64,000 bases of DNA from Natrinema caseinilyticum (GTDB taxonomy: Archaea; Halobacteriota; Halobacteria; Halobacteriales; Natrialbaceae), in contig NZ_CP100445.1 in assembly GCF_024227435.1 (NCBI RefSeq), positions 3,345,369-3,409,368 on the forward strand. The letters are read 5' to 3'. Below the pieces are notes generated by a model. That model did no database searches. It saw only the letters and a list, made by a program, of their open reading frames with translations, and was not told the origin of the DNA. Below are positions 43,555-52,827 of the stretch, in pieces. The position numbers and the translations under genes are program-made. The stretch's first letter is position 1. Every line of letters starts with the position of its first letter.

Positions 43555-44687
43555 CGGGGACCCGTCAGGACGACGCGTTCGAGCCGATCGAATTTCTCGA
43601 GGACGCGGTTCAGTACCCCTCCCACGAGGACGTCGACCCGATGCGCGGCTTTCTCCGCGAGACGATAGAGAAGCGGGGCTTCGCGGTTCGCATCGACGAC
43701 GGTGGGGCCGTAGTAGCCTCCCGTGGGCCCCCGGCCGCCGCCGCCGAGACACACGTCGTCTTGAACACGCACATCGATACGGTGTCGCCGCACGTTCCGT
43801 TCGAACGCACCACCGACGGGGGCGCCGACGTCGTTCGCGGCCGCGGATCCTGCGACGCGAAGGGCCCACTCGCGGCCATCCTCGCCGCGTTTTTCGCCGT
43901 CGAGCCGACCGACGGCCGCGTGACGCTCGCGATCACCCCCGACGAGGAAGTCCTCTCGACGGGCGCGTACGCGCTGGTCTCGAGCGAGGACGAACCGACG
44001 CGGGACGCGGACGCGGTGATCGTGGGCGAACCGACCGGCCTCGACGTCTGTACGGCCGCGAAGGGGCGCTTCCAGGGAACGATTCACCTCTCCGGGGCGA
44101 ACGCCCACGCCGCCGAACCCGAGACCGGAATCAACGCGGTCGCGGCGCTAGAGCCGGTCCTGGAGTCGCTCCGGACCTTCGACGAGCGCGAGGACGCGCC
44201 ACCGGCCCACCCCCAACTCGGTGCGGCCACGCTCACACCGACCGTCGTCGAAGGTGGCGGGGCGACCAATCAGGTGCCGGCGGACTGTGCGCTGACGGTC
44301 GACCGACGGAGCGTGCCGCCCGAGACAGCCGACGGCTTTCACGAGGCGCTGATTGCACACCTTCGAGCCGCCGTTCCCGACGACGTGGGCGTCGAGTTCC
44401 AGTTCACCGATCGGCCGACGCCGTTCCTCGAGGCCTGGGAGACCGATCCGGACGCTCGAGTCGTCGGTCTCCTCGCGGACGCGGCCGGCGGCGACGTCCG
44501 CCCGTTCACGGCCGCGACGGAAGCCTCGTACTTCGCCGCGGACGCGCCGACGGTCGTCTTCGGACCGGGCGTACTCGCCGACGACGAGGGGGCCGTCGCA
44601 CACGCCCCGCGCGAATACGTTCGGGTCGACGACGTCAGAGCGGCGGCGCGGGCGCTCGAGACGACGCTCTCGGAACTGCTCGCGTAG
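43551..44687 (+). CDS. dapE: M20-family succinyl-diaminopimelate desuccinylase (DapE-like)
   Basis: A 378-residue zinc aminoacylase/peptidase. The metal motifs are VLNTHIDTVSPHVPF, with RGSCDAKGPLAAIL and the catalytic Glu pair in ITPDEEVLSTGAY. It most likely hydrolyses N-succinyl-diaminopimelate, judging by its place after dapD and dapF; the same family includes ArgE and lysine-LysW hydrolases. It is the last gene in the operon. dapC, the aminotransferase for this route, is not in the window. Confidence 0.88.
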   Translation: MTGTRQDDAFEPIEFLEDAVQYPSHEDVDPMRGFLRETIEKRGFAVRIDDGGAVVASRGPPAAAAETHVVLNTHIDTVSPHVPFERTTDGGADVVRGRGSCDAKGPLAAILAAFFAVEPTDGRVTLAITPDEEVLSTGAYALVSSEDEPTRDADAVIVGEPTGLDVCTAAKGRFQGTIHLSGANAHAAEPETGINAVAALEPVLESLRTFDEREDAPPAHPQLGAATLTPTVVEGGGATNQVPADCALTVDRRSVPPETADGFHEALIAHLRAAVPDDVGVEFQFTDRPTPFLEAWETDPDARVVGLLADAAGGDVRPFTAATEASYFAADAPTVVFGPGVLADDEGAVAHAPREYVRVDDVRAAARALETTLSELLA

Positions 44688-44807
44688 CGGAACCGGGCCC
44701 CGCCCTCGCTCGATGGGTCCCGAACGGTCGCTCGCCGATACGTATCGCTCGAGTGGTACACCGAACGGTTTTGTCAACGGAAGCCCAATTGCATGTGGGT
44801 AGTTACC

Positions 44808-45020
44808 ATGCAAAAGAACGTCGGAGGAATCGATCGCACCGGGCGCCTCGTCGTCGGCGCGGTGGCCGTGCTGGCCGGTATCGCCGCGCTGACGGGCTTC
44901 TGGGCGGTCGGAATCGTGACCGCGGTCGTCGCCCTCGTCGTCGGGGGGATCCTGCTGGTGACTGGACTGACCCGGAAGTGTCCGATCAACGACGCCGCCG
45001 GAATCGATACGACCGAGTGA
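44808..45020 (+). CDS. DUF2892/YgaP-like small membrane protein
   Basis: A 70-residue protein starting MQKNVGGIDRTGRLVVG with two membrane helices (about 15-34 and 36-55) and a C-terminal KCPIND motif, which matches the DUF2892 family (the membrane part of YgaP and free-standing relatives). The role is unknown. ATG 44808 is favoured over the Met 15 bases upstream because it starts the family motif. Confidence 0.85.
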   Translation: MQKNVGGIDRTGRLVVGAVAVLAGIAALTGFWAVGIVTAVVALVVGGILLVTGLTRKCPINDAAGIDTTE

Positions 45021-45056
45021 CGGTGCCGGCCGTGACGGGCCGTTTTCGACGGTGCT

Positions 45057-45473
45057 CTACGCAGACATGAGCGCTATCGCCACCACGCTGAGCCCGATGG
45101 CGGCGAGTTTGCGAGCGGTGACGGTCTCGTCGAAGGCCACGATACCGATCAGCGAACTGACGACGATGAACAGCCCGTAGATCGGCACCACGATGCTGAC
45201 GGGGCCGAGTGCGAGCGCCCGGTAGTAGCTCAACAGGCCGATCGTTAGCAACACGCCGATCGCGATGAGCGTCGGCGTCTGGGGGTGACGGAGGTACGGC
45301 CGCACCCGGAGGCCCCGGTAGGCGATCACGAGGCCGACGGTGACGAACATGACCGAATTCGACAGGAACACGGCGAGCGTGCTGGGGAGGTCGGTCATCG
45401 CGACCGAGAGCAGCGGCGCGACGAGGCTGTACGCGAGACAGGCGAGAATCGACAGTTCGAGGTACCGACGCAT
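45057..45473 (-). CDS. Half-size EamA/DMT-like membrane transporter, downstream partner
   Basis: A 138-residue protein with four or five predicted membrane helices, about half of a typical DMT transporter. It contains RALALGPVSIVVPIYGLFIVVSSL, the EamA-repeat pattern. Its start overlaps the partner's stop (TGATG; a GTG immediately upstream at 45476 is an alternative). Two half-size copies in tandem suggest a heterodimer. The substrate is unknown. Confidence 0.8.
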   Translation of the reverse strand: MRRYLELSILACLAYSLVAPLLSVAMTDLPSTLAVFLSNSVMFVTVGLVIAYRGLRVRPYLRHPQTPTLIAIGVLLTIGLLSYYRALALGPVSIVVPIYGLFIVVSSLIGIVAFDETVTARKLAAIGLSVVAIALMSA

Positions 45474-45895
45474 CACTCCTCACCTCCGGCGGCGAGATAG
45501 ATCGCGAGCGCGGCGACGACGATGCCGGCAGCGCGGGTCGCGGTCAAGTCCTCGCCGAGGAACGCGATTCCGATGATCGAACTCCCGACGATGAAGAGGC
45601 CGTAGATCGGGACGACGACGCTGACCGGTCCCTGTTCGAGCGCCTGGTAGTAGGCGAGGATGCCGGTCGACAGAAAGAGGCCCGCGACGTAGACGATCCC
45701 CGCCGCGGGCGTGGTCACGTCCGATGGCCGGCCCGTCCCCGTGACGACGAGGACCACGGCGGTCAGGCAGAGGAAGATCGTCGTCGAGAGAAAGAGCGCG
45801 ACTGCGGGCGGCACGTCGGACGTGACGACGCTCGTCAGCGGTGCGATCAGCCCGTACGCGACGAGTGCGACGAGCACCCACAGCAGATACTCCAT
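45473..45895 (-). CDS. Half-size EamA/DMT-like membrane transporter, upstream partner
   Basis: A 140-residue protein, first of the pair, with similar helices and the same repeat motif (QALEQGPVSVVVPIYGLFI). It shares extensive similarity with its downstream partner: the helix-loop PVSxVVPIYGLFIVxSS is nearly identical, which suggests a tandem duplication. The stop codon overlaps the start of the partner. Both may insert with opposite or fixed topology. Confidence 0.8.
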   Translation of the reverse strand: MEYLLWVLVALVAYGLIAPLTSVVTSDVPPAVALFLSTTIFLCLTAVVLVVTGTGRPSDVTTPAAGIVYVAGLFLSTGILAYYQALEQGPVSVVVPIYGLFIVGSSIIGIAFLGEDLTATRAAGIVVAALAIYLAAGGEE

Positions 45896-46029
45896 ACCAC
45901 TCGTCGATCGGCGGGCGACTTTTACGGTCCGATTCGGCTTCTCGAGCGATCGCGACGGTATCGCATTCGGTTCGCGTCGACAGCACTTTTTTAGTTACGC
46001 GTTTCGTCGCTTCGAACAGATTTACATTC

Positions 46030-46911
46030 GTGATCGTCGCTGGAACCGCTCTCACCGTTCCGTCGCCGCCGGCCGCGCCGTCGAGCAGCCTCGCCACGGT
46101 TCCCGGTTCCGTCCTCACGCAGGCCGTCACCGTCGCGGGAGCCTGGATGCTCGTTACGCTGATCGTCGCCACCGGGACGGTCGTTGTCGCCCCGCGATCC
46201 GTGCGGAACCGCCGAGACGAGGTGCGTTCCGACCCGGACGTCGCGTTCGCCGTCGGGTTCGTCGCCTTTTTCGGCCTGCTTCTCGGTTCTGCGCTGCCGC
46301 TGTTCGCCGGGATGGCTCTCGAGCACCTGCTGTTGATCCTGCTGGGTGCGCTCGTCGCGATACCGGGATTGTTCGCGTGTGCCGCGATGTTCGTCGTCGG
46401 GGGGTGTATTGGCGCGATCGTCGTCGGCGACGGACTCGACAGCCGGCTCGGATCGACTTCGGAATCGCTGTGGCGCTCGCTGGTGCTCGGAACGCTCGTA
46501 CTCGGGACGAGCCAGCTGGTGCCGGTTTTCGGGGCGATCGTGACCATCGTCGCGGTGTGTCTCGGCTGCGGAACGATCGTCGGCAGCGGGTACGAGGCGG
46601 TGCGAGGCGAGGCGCTAGTGACGTCCTCGAGCTCCCCGTCCGCCGGTCCTGGGTCGGGCCCCCGCTCACGAACACGGTCGGTGCCGGTCGAGACCGCGCT
46701 GGATGCCTCGAGCGGGTCACACGAACACGAGTCGAATCGACGGGCCCACCCGACCGACTTCGACGCGTCCGGGACGGGACGCCGGGACGATCGGCTCGAC
46801 GGCGCGACCCGGGATCTCGAGTCCGACAACCGGCTGGACGAGACCACGACTCGGCCGGCCGGTGACGGGGACGCCGGACGATCCGATCGCGCTCGGGACG
46901 ACTCCCGTTGA
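46030..46911 (+). CDS. Membrane protein with glycine-rich helices and disordered acidic tail
   Basis: About 293 residues: an N-terminal hydrophobic segment (residues about 28-52), further helices near 75-100, 105-130, and 150-180 separated by short loops, then a long polar tail rich in D, R and S (about 200-293). No known motif. GTG 46030 fits a leader behind a T-rich box (TTTTTTAG, 45987-45994); the reading frame is open upstream to 45841, so the start is uncertain. Confidence 0.55.
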   Translation: MIVAGTALTVPSPPAAPSSSLATVPGSVLTQAVTVAGAWMLVTLIVATGTVVVAPRSVRNRRDEVRSDPDVAFAVGFVAFFGLLLGSALPLFAGMALEHLLLILLGALVAIPGLFACAAMFVVGGCIGAIVVGDGLDSRLGSTSESLWRSLVLGTLVLGTSQLVPVFGAIVTIVAVCLGCGTIVGSGYEAVRGEALVTSSSSPSAGPGSGPRSRTRSVPVETALDASSGSHEHESNRRAHPTDFDASGTGRRDDRLDGATRDLESDNRLDETTTRPAGDGDAGRSDRARDDSR

Positions 46912-47007
46912 GCGTCCACTCGCTCTCTCGCTGCACGAAACGCCCGGTCACCGTCTTCGCCCCCGGATCGCGTTTCTCCCGAACCGGGGTTCGGTGACTC
47001 GAGTCGA

Positions 47008-47784
47008 TCACGCGTAGGAGAGGTAATTAACGAGGTAGACGGTTGCATTGAAACAGCCGTGAACCAGCGCCGGGACGAGTAAGGTGTCGCTGGCTTCGTA
47101 GAGTATCCCGAAGAAGAGCCCCAGCGTCGTTACTGTTCCGATACTCACCACGACGGCGCCGATTTCCTCGCCCATGTACACGGGCAGGTGGATACATCCG
47201 AACACCAGGGCGGCGAGACCCACCGCGACGACGGTCGGGAACGTCTCCTCGAGTCGCGACTGGAGGACACCCCGGAACAGGAGTTCCTCACCGGGACCAG
47301 TCAGCAAGACGGCGATCGGGATCCTGACCAGAAACAGGGCCGGATACGTCCGGCCCTCTTCGATTCCGGAGTGAGTCGTTCCGTCGCTGCCGCCGAAGGG
47401 CTCGAGCAGGTCGACGACCGCCTCGAACCCGATCATGACGACGAACGCACCGACCAGTCCCGCGACGACCCAGGCCACGTCCCAGACCGTCGGCCATCGG
47501 ACCCGAAGGAAATCGGCGACGAAACGCCGATCGAACCCGCGTCGACGGATGATCATGTACGAGAGCGCCGTGCCGCCGGCACCCACGACGTTGAACCCCA
47601 CCGTGAGTCCGATTTCCTCGACCGTCCGCGTACCGTAGCCCAGCGCGGTGAGGTGACCGATCGTTCCCACCCCTGCGACCGTGCCGCTCGCGTAGCCGAA
47701 CAGTCCAACCACGAGGCAGACGCCGACCGCCCGCGTCCCGCGTTTGACCCGCGCCCCCACGCGTCGCCGCTTGCTCGAGCGCAC
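47008..47784 (-). CDS. CPBP-family (CAAX-type) intramembrane protease
   Basis: A 258-residue membrane protein. The family motifs are present: GPGEELLFRGVLQSR with the catalytic Glu pair, a first His in FGCIHLPVY and the last motif LVHGCFNATVY. About seven to eight membrane helices. Such proteases (Abi family) act in membrane processing and in bacteriocin self-immunity; the role here is unknown. Confidence 0.88.
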   Translation of the reverse strand: MRSSKRRRVGARVKRGTRAVGVCLVVGLFGYASGTVAGVGTIGHLTALGYGTRTVEEIGLTVGFNVVGAGGTALSYMIIRRRGFDRRFVADFLRVRWPTVWDVAWVVAGLVGAFVVMIGFEAVVDLLEPFGGSDGTTHSGIEEGRTYPALFLVRIPIAVLLTGPGEELLFRGVLQSRLEETFPTVVAVGLAALVFGCIHLPVYMGEEIGAVVVSIGTVTTLGLFFGILYEASDTLLVPALVHGCFNATVYLVNYLSYA

Positions 47785-47896
47785 ACGGTTTCGTTATCAC
47801 CATCGATAAAAATAGGTATTGATACGACCGGCGTTAATTGAACGCCGCGGGGGCCGATCGGATCCGATCGACCCTCGCCCGGCATCCATTCGGCCG

Positions 47897-49285
47897 TCAG
47901 TCGGTCATGTCGTCGACTAATTCGCTCGCAACGCCGGTGTAGCCGGCCGGCGTCAGCGCGTGGAGTTCCTCGCGGACGTCCTCGTCGACGTCCAGGTCGT
48001 CGAACAGTTCGCGGAAGTCAGCGAGCGTGACGTCCTTGCCGCGGGTGACTGCCTTGACGCGCTCGTAGGCGTCGGCCTGGCCCTCGCGCCGGAGGATGGT
48101 CTGGACGGCCTCGCCGATGATTTCGGGGGTCGCCTCGAGGTCGTCGTGCATGACCTGCTCGGAGGGGACGACCTTCGAGAGGCCGGCAGCGGTCTTACCG
48201 TAGCCGATCAGGCAGTGGGCGAAGGCGGGTCCGATGTTACGCTTGACGGTCGAATCGGAGAGGTCGCGCTGGAGCCGGGAGGTGGTGACGTAATCAGCGA
48301 GGAAGGCGAGGTCCGAGTTTGCTTTCGAGAGGTTCCCCTCGCTGTTCTCGAAGTCGATCGGGTTCACCTTGTGTGGCATGGTCGAGGACCCCGTTTCGCC
48401 TTCGACGGCCTCTTGCCCGAGGTAGCGATCGGAGACGTAGAGCCACACGTCGAGGTCGAGGTCGAGCAGGACCGCGTTGGCTCCGCGGAACGCGTCGAAC
48501 AGGGCCGCGAGGTCGTCGCAGGGGTTGACCTGCGTCGTCAGCGCCTCGAACTCGAGGCCGAGCCCCTCGACGAAGTCCCGGGCGAAGGCCTGCCAGTCGA
48601 CGTCCGGATAGGCGGCGACGTGGGCCGCGTACGTTCCGGAGGCGCCGCCGAGTTTGCCTCGCAGGTCGTCGGTCGCCAGCCGGATGCGACCGGTGGCACG
48701 GGCCAGCCGGGAGGCGTAGACGGCCATCTCCTTCCCGAACGTGGTCGGCGTCGCGGGCTGGCCGTGGGTACGTGCCAGCATCGGAAGGTCGCGGTAGTCC
48801 CGCGCCATGTCCGCGAGACGCTCGCGGACGTCGTACAGTTCGGGCAGGAGGACCTCGTCGACGGCGTCCCGGACGAGCAGTCGGTGGGCCAGGTTGTTCA
48901 CGTCCTCGCTGGTCAACCCGAAGTGGATCCAGGCCGACGCGTCGCTCCCCTCGGGAAGGCGGTGGCGGACGAAGTATTCGACGGCCTTGACGTCGTGGTT
49001 CGTCGCCTCGAAGTCGGCGTGGCCCTCGGTCTCGAGTTTCTTGATCAACTGCGCGTCTTCCTCGGCGAAGCTCTCGGCGAGGCTCCGCAGGTGGGTGCGC
49101 TCCTCGAAGTCGAGTTCCAGCGGCGTCGCCTCGAGGTCGGCCAGCGCGATCAGGTACTCGACTTCGACGCGGACTCGGGCGCGCATGAGTGCGGCCTCGC
49201 TCGCGTACGGCGACAGCGGTGCGGTCCGGCCGCCGTACCGGCCATCGAGCGGGGAGACGGCGTACAGGGCGTCGGTCTCGGTCAT
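47897..49285 (-). CDS. purB: Adenylosuccinate lyase
   Basis: Catalyses two purine steps: release of fumarate from SAICAR and from adenylosuccinate. The family signature is GETGSSTMPHKVNPIDFEN with its flexible Ser loop; the catalytic His is in LARTHGQPATPTTFGKE. It has 462 residues, within range. ATG 49285 (reading MTETDALYAVSPLDGRYGG) starts the conserved N-terminus. It is divergent from the purN-purH fusion gene (49463), so both may be co-regulated. Confidence 0.96.
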   Translation of the reverse strand: MTETDALYAVSPLDGRYGGRTAPLSPYASEAALMRARVRVEVEYLIALADLEATPLELDFEERTHLRSLAESFAEEDAQLIKKLETEGHADFEATNHDVKAVEYFVRHRLPEGSDASAWIHFGLTSEDVNNLAHRLLVRDAVDEVLLPELYDVRERLADMARDYRDLPMLARTHGQPATPTTFGKEMAVYASRLARATGRIRLATDDLRGKLGGASGTYAAHVAAYPDVDWQAFARDFVEGLGLEFEALTTQVNPCDDLAALFDAFRGANAVLLDLDLDVWLYVSDRYLGQEAVEGETGSSTMPHKVNPIDFENSEGNLSKANSDLAFLADYVTTSRLQRDLSDSTVKRNIGPAFAHCLIGYGKTAAGLSKVVPSEQVMHDDLEATPEIIGEAVQTILRREGQADAYERVKAVTRGKDVTLADFRELFDDLDVDEDVREELHALTPAGYTGVASELVDDMTD

Positions 49286-49462
49286 ACCGGTCGTTGGTCG
49301 AGCGGGTCGCAAAAGCGTGTCGAAACCACCGGCCCGACGACGCCACGAGCGTGCATACCTCCGGGGATGGAGCTGCGAATACGATTGTATCGATACACGA
49401 ACGTGTATATGTCGGTGCTCGAGACCGCAATCACTTTGCCGCTCGCGGGCGCGGGTTCGACC

Positions 49463-51094
49463 ATGACGCGAATCGCCGGGATGGCCGGCAACCGAGGGCG
49501 CAACCTGTTGAATATCGCCGACCGCGAACCGGGCGGAGCCGAGTTCGCCGTCGTCCTGACGAACGCGGCGGACGCGCCGGTGCTCGAGGCCGCCGCCGAG
49601 CGCGGGATCCCCACCGAAGTCGTCCCCCTCGAGGACGGGATGAGCCGTCGCGACCACGAGGCGGCCGTTCTCGAGGCGCTGTCGGACTACGAGTTCGACC
49701 TGGTCTGTCTGGACGGGTACATGCGGATCCTCTCCGAGACGTTCCTCGACGAGGCTCCGACCACGCTGAACGTCCATCCGTCGCTGCTGCCGTCGTTTCC
49801 CGGCATGGACGCCTGGGGCGACGCGCTCGAGGCCGGCGTCTCGGTGACGGGCTGTACGGTTCACGTCGTGACGGACGCGACAGACGAGGACGGCGCGGTC
49901 GTCGAGGCGGACGTCGACGCCGGGCCGATCGTCACCCAGGAGCCGATTCCGGTGTACGAGGGCGACGACGAGGAAACCCTCAAAGAGCGCGTCCTCTACG
50001 AGGGCGAGTTTCGAGCGTACACCCGGGCCGTGAAGTGGTTCGCCGAGGGGGCGCTGGACGTGGATCCGGAAACCGGCGAGGTGACCGTCGAAGCGGATGC
50101 GCCGAGCGCGCCGGACGCCGAGGGGCTGCCCGCGCGTCGATTCACCTCGAGCGACCGCGCTGATACCCTCCGCTACGGGGAAAACCCGCATCAGGACGCC
50201 GCGGTCTACGCCAATTTCACCTGCGACGAGGCCAGCGTCGTCCACGCCGACCAGTTGAACGAGGGCGCGAAGGCGCTGTCGTACAACAACTACAACGACG
50301 CCGACGGCGCGTTGAATCTCATCAAGGAGTTCGACGAACCCGCGGCGGCGGTCATCAAGCACACCAACCCCGCCGGCTGTGCGACCGCCGACTCGCTGTC
50401 CGCGGCCTACGAGAAGGCGCTCTCGACGGACCCCATGAGCGCCTTCGGCGGCATCGTCGCCCTGAATCGGCCGTGCGATGCCGATACCGCCGAACAGATC
50501 GTCGACTCGTTCAAGGAGGTCGTGGTCGCACCCGGCTACACCGACGACGCGCTCGCGGTGCTCTTCGAAAAAGAAAATCTCCGCGTACTCGACGTTGGTG
50601 ACCTCGGGGAGCGCACCGAACGCTTCACCGAGAAACCGCTCGTCGGCGGACGACTGGTTCAAGAGCGCGATCTGCAGTCGATCTCGGTCGACGACCTCGA
50701 GGTCGTCACCGAACGCGAGCCGACCGACGAGGAACTCGAGACGATGGTGTTCGCCTGGCAGACGCTCAAGCACGTGAAGTCGAACGGCATCCTCTTCGCG
50801 CAGGGTACGGAGACAGTCGGCATCGGAATGGGGCAGGTCTCTCGCGTCGACGCGGTCAGACTCGCGGCGATAAAAGCCGACGAGCACGCCGAGGGCAAGG
50901 ATGCAGAGGGCGCAGTCATGGCCTCGGACGCGTTCTTCCCGTTCCCGGACGGTATCGACGAGGCCGCGAAGGCGGGCATCGGAGCCGTCGTCCAGCCGGG
51001 CGGTTCGGTCAACGACGAGGACGTGATCGAGGCCGCGGACGAACACGGCATGGCGATGGCGTTTACGGGCCAGCGGAGTTTCAGGCACGATTAG
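49463..51094 (+). CDS. purH: Bifunctional GAR transformylase-AICAR transformylase (PurN-PurH fusion)
   Basis: Two formyl-transfer steps of purine synthesis, both from 10-formyl-THF, in one 543-residue chain. The N-terminal PurN domain (1-205) has the Asn-His pair in LNVHPSLLPSFPGM and Asp in VEADVDAGPIVTQE. From about residue 230 the AICAR transformylase domain of PurH follows (DTLRYGENPHQDAAVYA, KALSYNNYNDADGALNL, IKHTNPAGCATADS). There is no MGS-like IMP cyclohydrolase domain, as expected in haloarchaea, which use PurO. ATG 49463 follows TATA-like GTATAT (49402-49408). Confidence 0.94.
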   Translation: MTRIAGMAGNRGRNLLNIADREPGGAEFAVVLTNAADAPVLEAAAERGIPTEVVPLEDGMSRRDHEAAVLEALSDYEFDLVCLDGYMRILSETFLDEAPTTLNVHPSLLPSFPGMDAWGDALEAGVSVTGCTVHVVTDATDEDGAVVEADVDAGPIVTQEPIPVYEGDDEETLKERVLYEGEFRAYTRAVKWFAEGALDVDPETGEVTVEADAPSAPDAEGLPARRFTSSDRADTLRYGENPHQDAAVYANFTCDEASVVHADQLNEGAKALSYNNYNDADGALNLIKEFDEPAAAVIKHTNPAGCATADSLSAAYEKALSTDPMSAFGGIVALNRPCDADTAEQIVDSFKEVVVAPGYTDDALAVLFEKENLRVLDVGDLGERTERFTEKPLVGGRLVQERDLQSISVDDLEVVTEREPTDEELETMVFAWQTLKHVKSNGILFAQGTETVGIGMGQVSRVDAVRLAAIKADEHAEGKDAEGAVMASDAFFPFPDGIDEAAKAGIGAVVQPGGSVNDEDVIEAADEHGMAMAFTGQRSFRHD

Positions 51095-51238
51095 ATCCGC
51101 GACCGACCGAAGGGAGCGAGCAGCTTTTTGGGCCAGATTTTTGCGCGAGCGGTGAGCGACCACCGGGAGCGAACCCGAGTGGAAAAAGGTGGATGCTGCG
51201 ATGGCGTTTACGGGACAGCGGAGTTTCAGGCACGATTA
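51053..51238. repeat. 41-bp duplication of the purH 3' end
   Basis: Bases 51053-51093 and 51198-51238 are the same 41-base stretch (GCGATGGCGTTTACGGGxCA, then GCGGAGTTTCAGGCACGATTA) with one mismatch. The second copy would encode the last 13 residues of PurH and stop again, but lies in noncoding DNA. The 104 bases between hold T/A-runs (TTTTTGGGCCAGATTTTT and GTGGAAAAAGGTGGA). No gene is present from 51095 to 51339. Confidence 0.9.
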
Positions 51239-51339
51239 ACCGGGTTTGAGAAACGCCTTCCGGCGCTTTCGTCACAACCGGGTATCGGACAGGAGAGTCT
51301 GACGTAACGAACGCGGCCGTTTCGATCGCCGTTCGGTTT

Positions 51340-51780
51340 TCAGGAAATGGAGGTGGGTAATCGACCGCGACCGATCCGGTCGCTCAGCCAGTCTCCGACC
51401 CACGCACCGATCATCGCGGTCACGCCGGCAACCGCGAAGAAACACCCGATGAATACCACCGCGAACGCGATCTGAATCAGGTGAAACCAGAGCGGGGAAG
51501 CGAGATCCGACACGATTACCAGCATGTCGGACCCCATCCACAGAATCGGGAGCGAACCGATAAAACCGACTCTCGCGGCAACCTGAGAGCGCGTCATCGA
51601 TCCGTCACCGTACAGATAGCCGGCGATGAAACCGCCGAAAAATACCGGCGTGAGATCGATCCTGTGTCCCGTCTGCGCGTAGAGGGCGGTCGTAACGGGA
51701 AACGCAGCCAGCCCGCCGATGATCGCCGCTCTCCAGGCGGGATCCGCGAACCGGGATTTGACGTCCAGATCGCCGTTCAC
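51340..51780 (-). CDS. DUF5518-like membrane protein
   Basis: A 146-residue protein with four membrane helices (about 20-37, 44-58, 65-88 and 95-125). The pattern GGFIAGYLYGDGSMTRSQVAAR resembles haloarchaeal DUF5518 proteins. The start is GTG 51780. The frame ends in a polar tail. Function unknown. Confidence 0.72.
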   Translation of the reverse strand: MNGDLDVKSRFADPAWRAAIIGGLAAFPVTTALYAQTGHRIDLTPVFFGGFIAGYLYGDGSMTRSQVAARVGFIGSLPILWMGSDMLVIVSDLASPLWFHLIQIAFAVVFIGCFFAVAGVTAMIGAWVGDWLSDRIGRGRLPTSIS

Positions 51781-51874
51781 AATCCGATATCGTAGCGGGT
51801 CGACTATAAATACGTTGAATATCTAACTGTATCGCCGTCCGCGAACCGAGCACGGCGTCCGGCACCTCACAGCT

Positions 51875-51984
51875 ATAGTAGTCGTCGAAACGATTTACTC
51901 CCCGCTCGCAGCGGAGCGGCCAGCGAGTCTTCGCTGGCCGCGACTTCGCGAGCGGGGAGTGCACTGACTTTCAACGACTACTAT
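51875..51984. mobile_element. Foldback/MITE-like element with terminal inverted repeats
   Basis: The 16-base ends ATAGTAGTCGTCGAAA (51875-51890) and TTTCAACGACTACTAT (51969-51984) are inverted repeats with one mismatch. Inside are further perfect arms: ACTCCCCGCTCGC (51897-51909) with GCGAGCGGGGAGT (51948-51960), and GGCCAGCGA (51918-51926) with TCGCTGGCC (51931-51939). The whole 110 bases fold into one long hairpin. No ORF is inside. A short TSD is not obvious. Confidence 0.72.
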
Positions 51985-52083
51985 GGAGCGAACGCACGTT
52001 CGAGAGTATTTTATGAGTGACCGTCTCGCCTCGAGCGGTTCGATTTCGGTTGGTTTCAAGTGTTTGTATGGTGATTAGATGCT

Positions 52084-52326
52084 ATGACAACGCTCGAGTT
52101 GAGTAAAGAAGTTAAAAATTGGATCGCTATAATTTTACTACCGCTGTCAACCTTGGTTTTACTCGCGAGCGAGATTCTGCACAGACTAAGCCTCCTCGCT
52201 GACGCCGACCCTGGTATAATCCACGCGATTGCATCTGTTATTGGCTGGGTAGTACTCATTTTATCATTGACGTACTTATTTGTCGGTCTCCGGACGTCTC
52301 TGCCCGTTGTTGATTTCACAGAATAG
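52084..52326 (+). CDS. Small two-helix membrane protein, unknown function
   Basis: An 80-residue protein with two membrane helices (about 12-30 and 45-68). Codons use A and T more often than neighbouring genes (TTAAAAATTGGATCGCTATAA), which points to recent arrival. The ORF starts 4 bases after a T-rich stretch. No family recognised. Confidence 0.5.
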   Translation: MTTLELSKEVKNWIAIILLPLSTLVLLASEILHRLSLLADADPGIIHAIASVIGWVVLILSLTYLFVGLRTSLPVVDFTE

Positions 52327-52827
52327 CACGCCCACATTCGTTATCGTTCACTGATGATCGAAGGGGAACTCATCTGATTTGAATTCCGCGATGTCCACAG
52401 CCATAGTTCCTCCAGATCTGAATGACCGTATACCGCTTCAACAGCCAGTAAAACTGGATCGGGAAAGCGTGGCGGTCGACCGCCCGTGACCAAATGTTGC
52501 ATTCTCTTCAAGCAGAGAGTGATCTACCACTGATCTACGAATTCTCGAGCACACCTGCTCCGTCACGTCAAGCGTAGATAACCTCTCGAATCCCCCGAGA
52601 CCAGCTCCTCATTCAGGCCGACGGGAGTGATCGGTCTCGAGCCGACCAGAACCGAAAATTTCGGCCCCTGGGAGACTTCAATCCATAGCTGATTCCAATA
52701 GCTATAAGTTATTCTACGAACAGCTTCTGAATGGAAGTTACGCTTCCGAATATGGGGGCGTATATGAAATGCCCCGGGTGCTAGAACACCCGAAGCGTGG
52801 CTTCCAAACACGACCCGTTTGCAAGCC
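52327..52827. other. Gene-free region of the accessory island
   Basis: About 500 bases with no supported gene; composition is near 50% GC, lower than flanking core DNA. Short foldbacks and TATA-like elements occur (for example GCTATAAGTTATTC near 52701-52715). Confidence 0.55.

Noticed and set aside
47960-51163. Very long open frames on both strands across purB and the purN-purH fusion (over 1000 codons each)
   Set aside because: The real genes explain both: each frame is open only because of third-position GC. The extensions lie antisense to conserved domains and have no domain content of their own.
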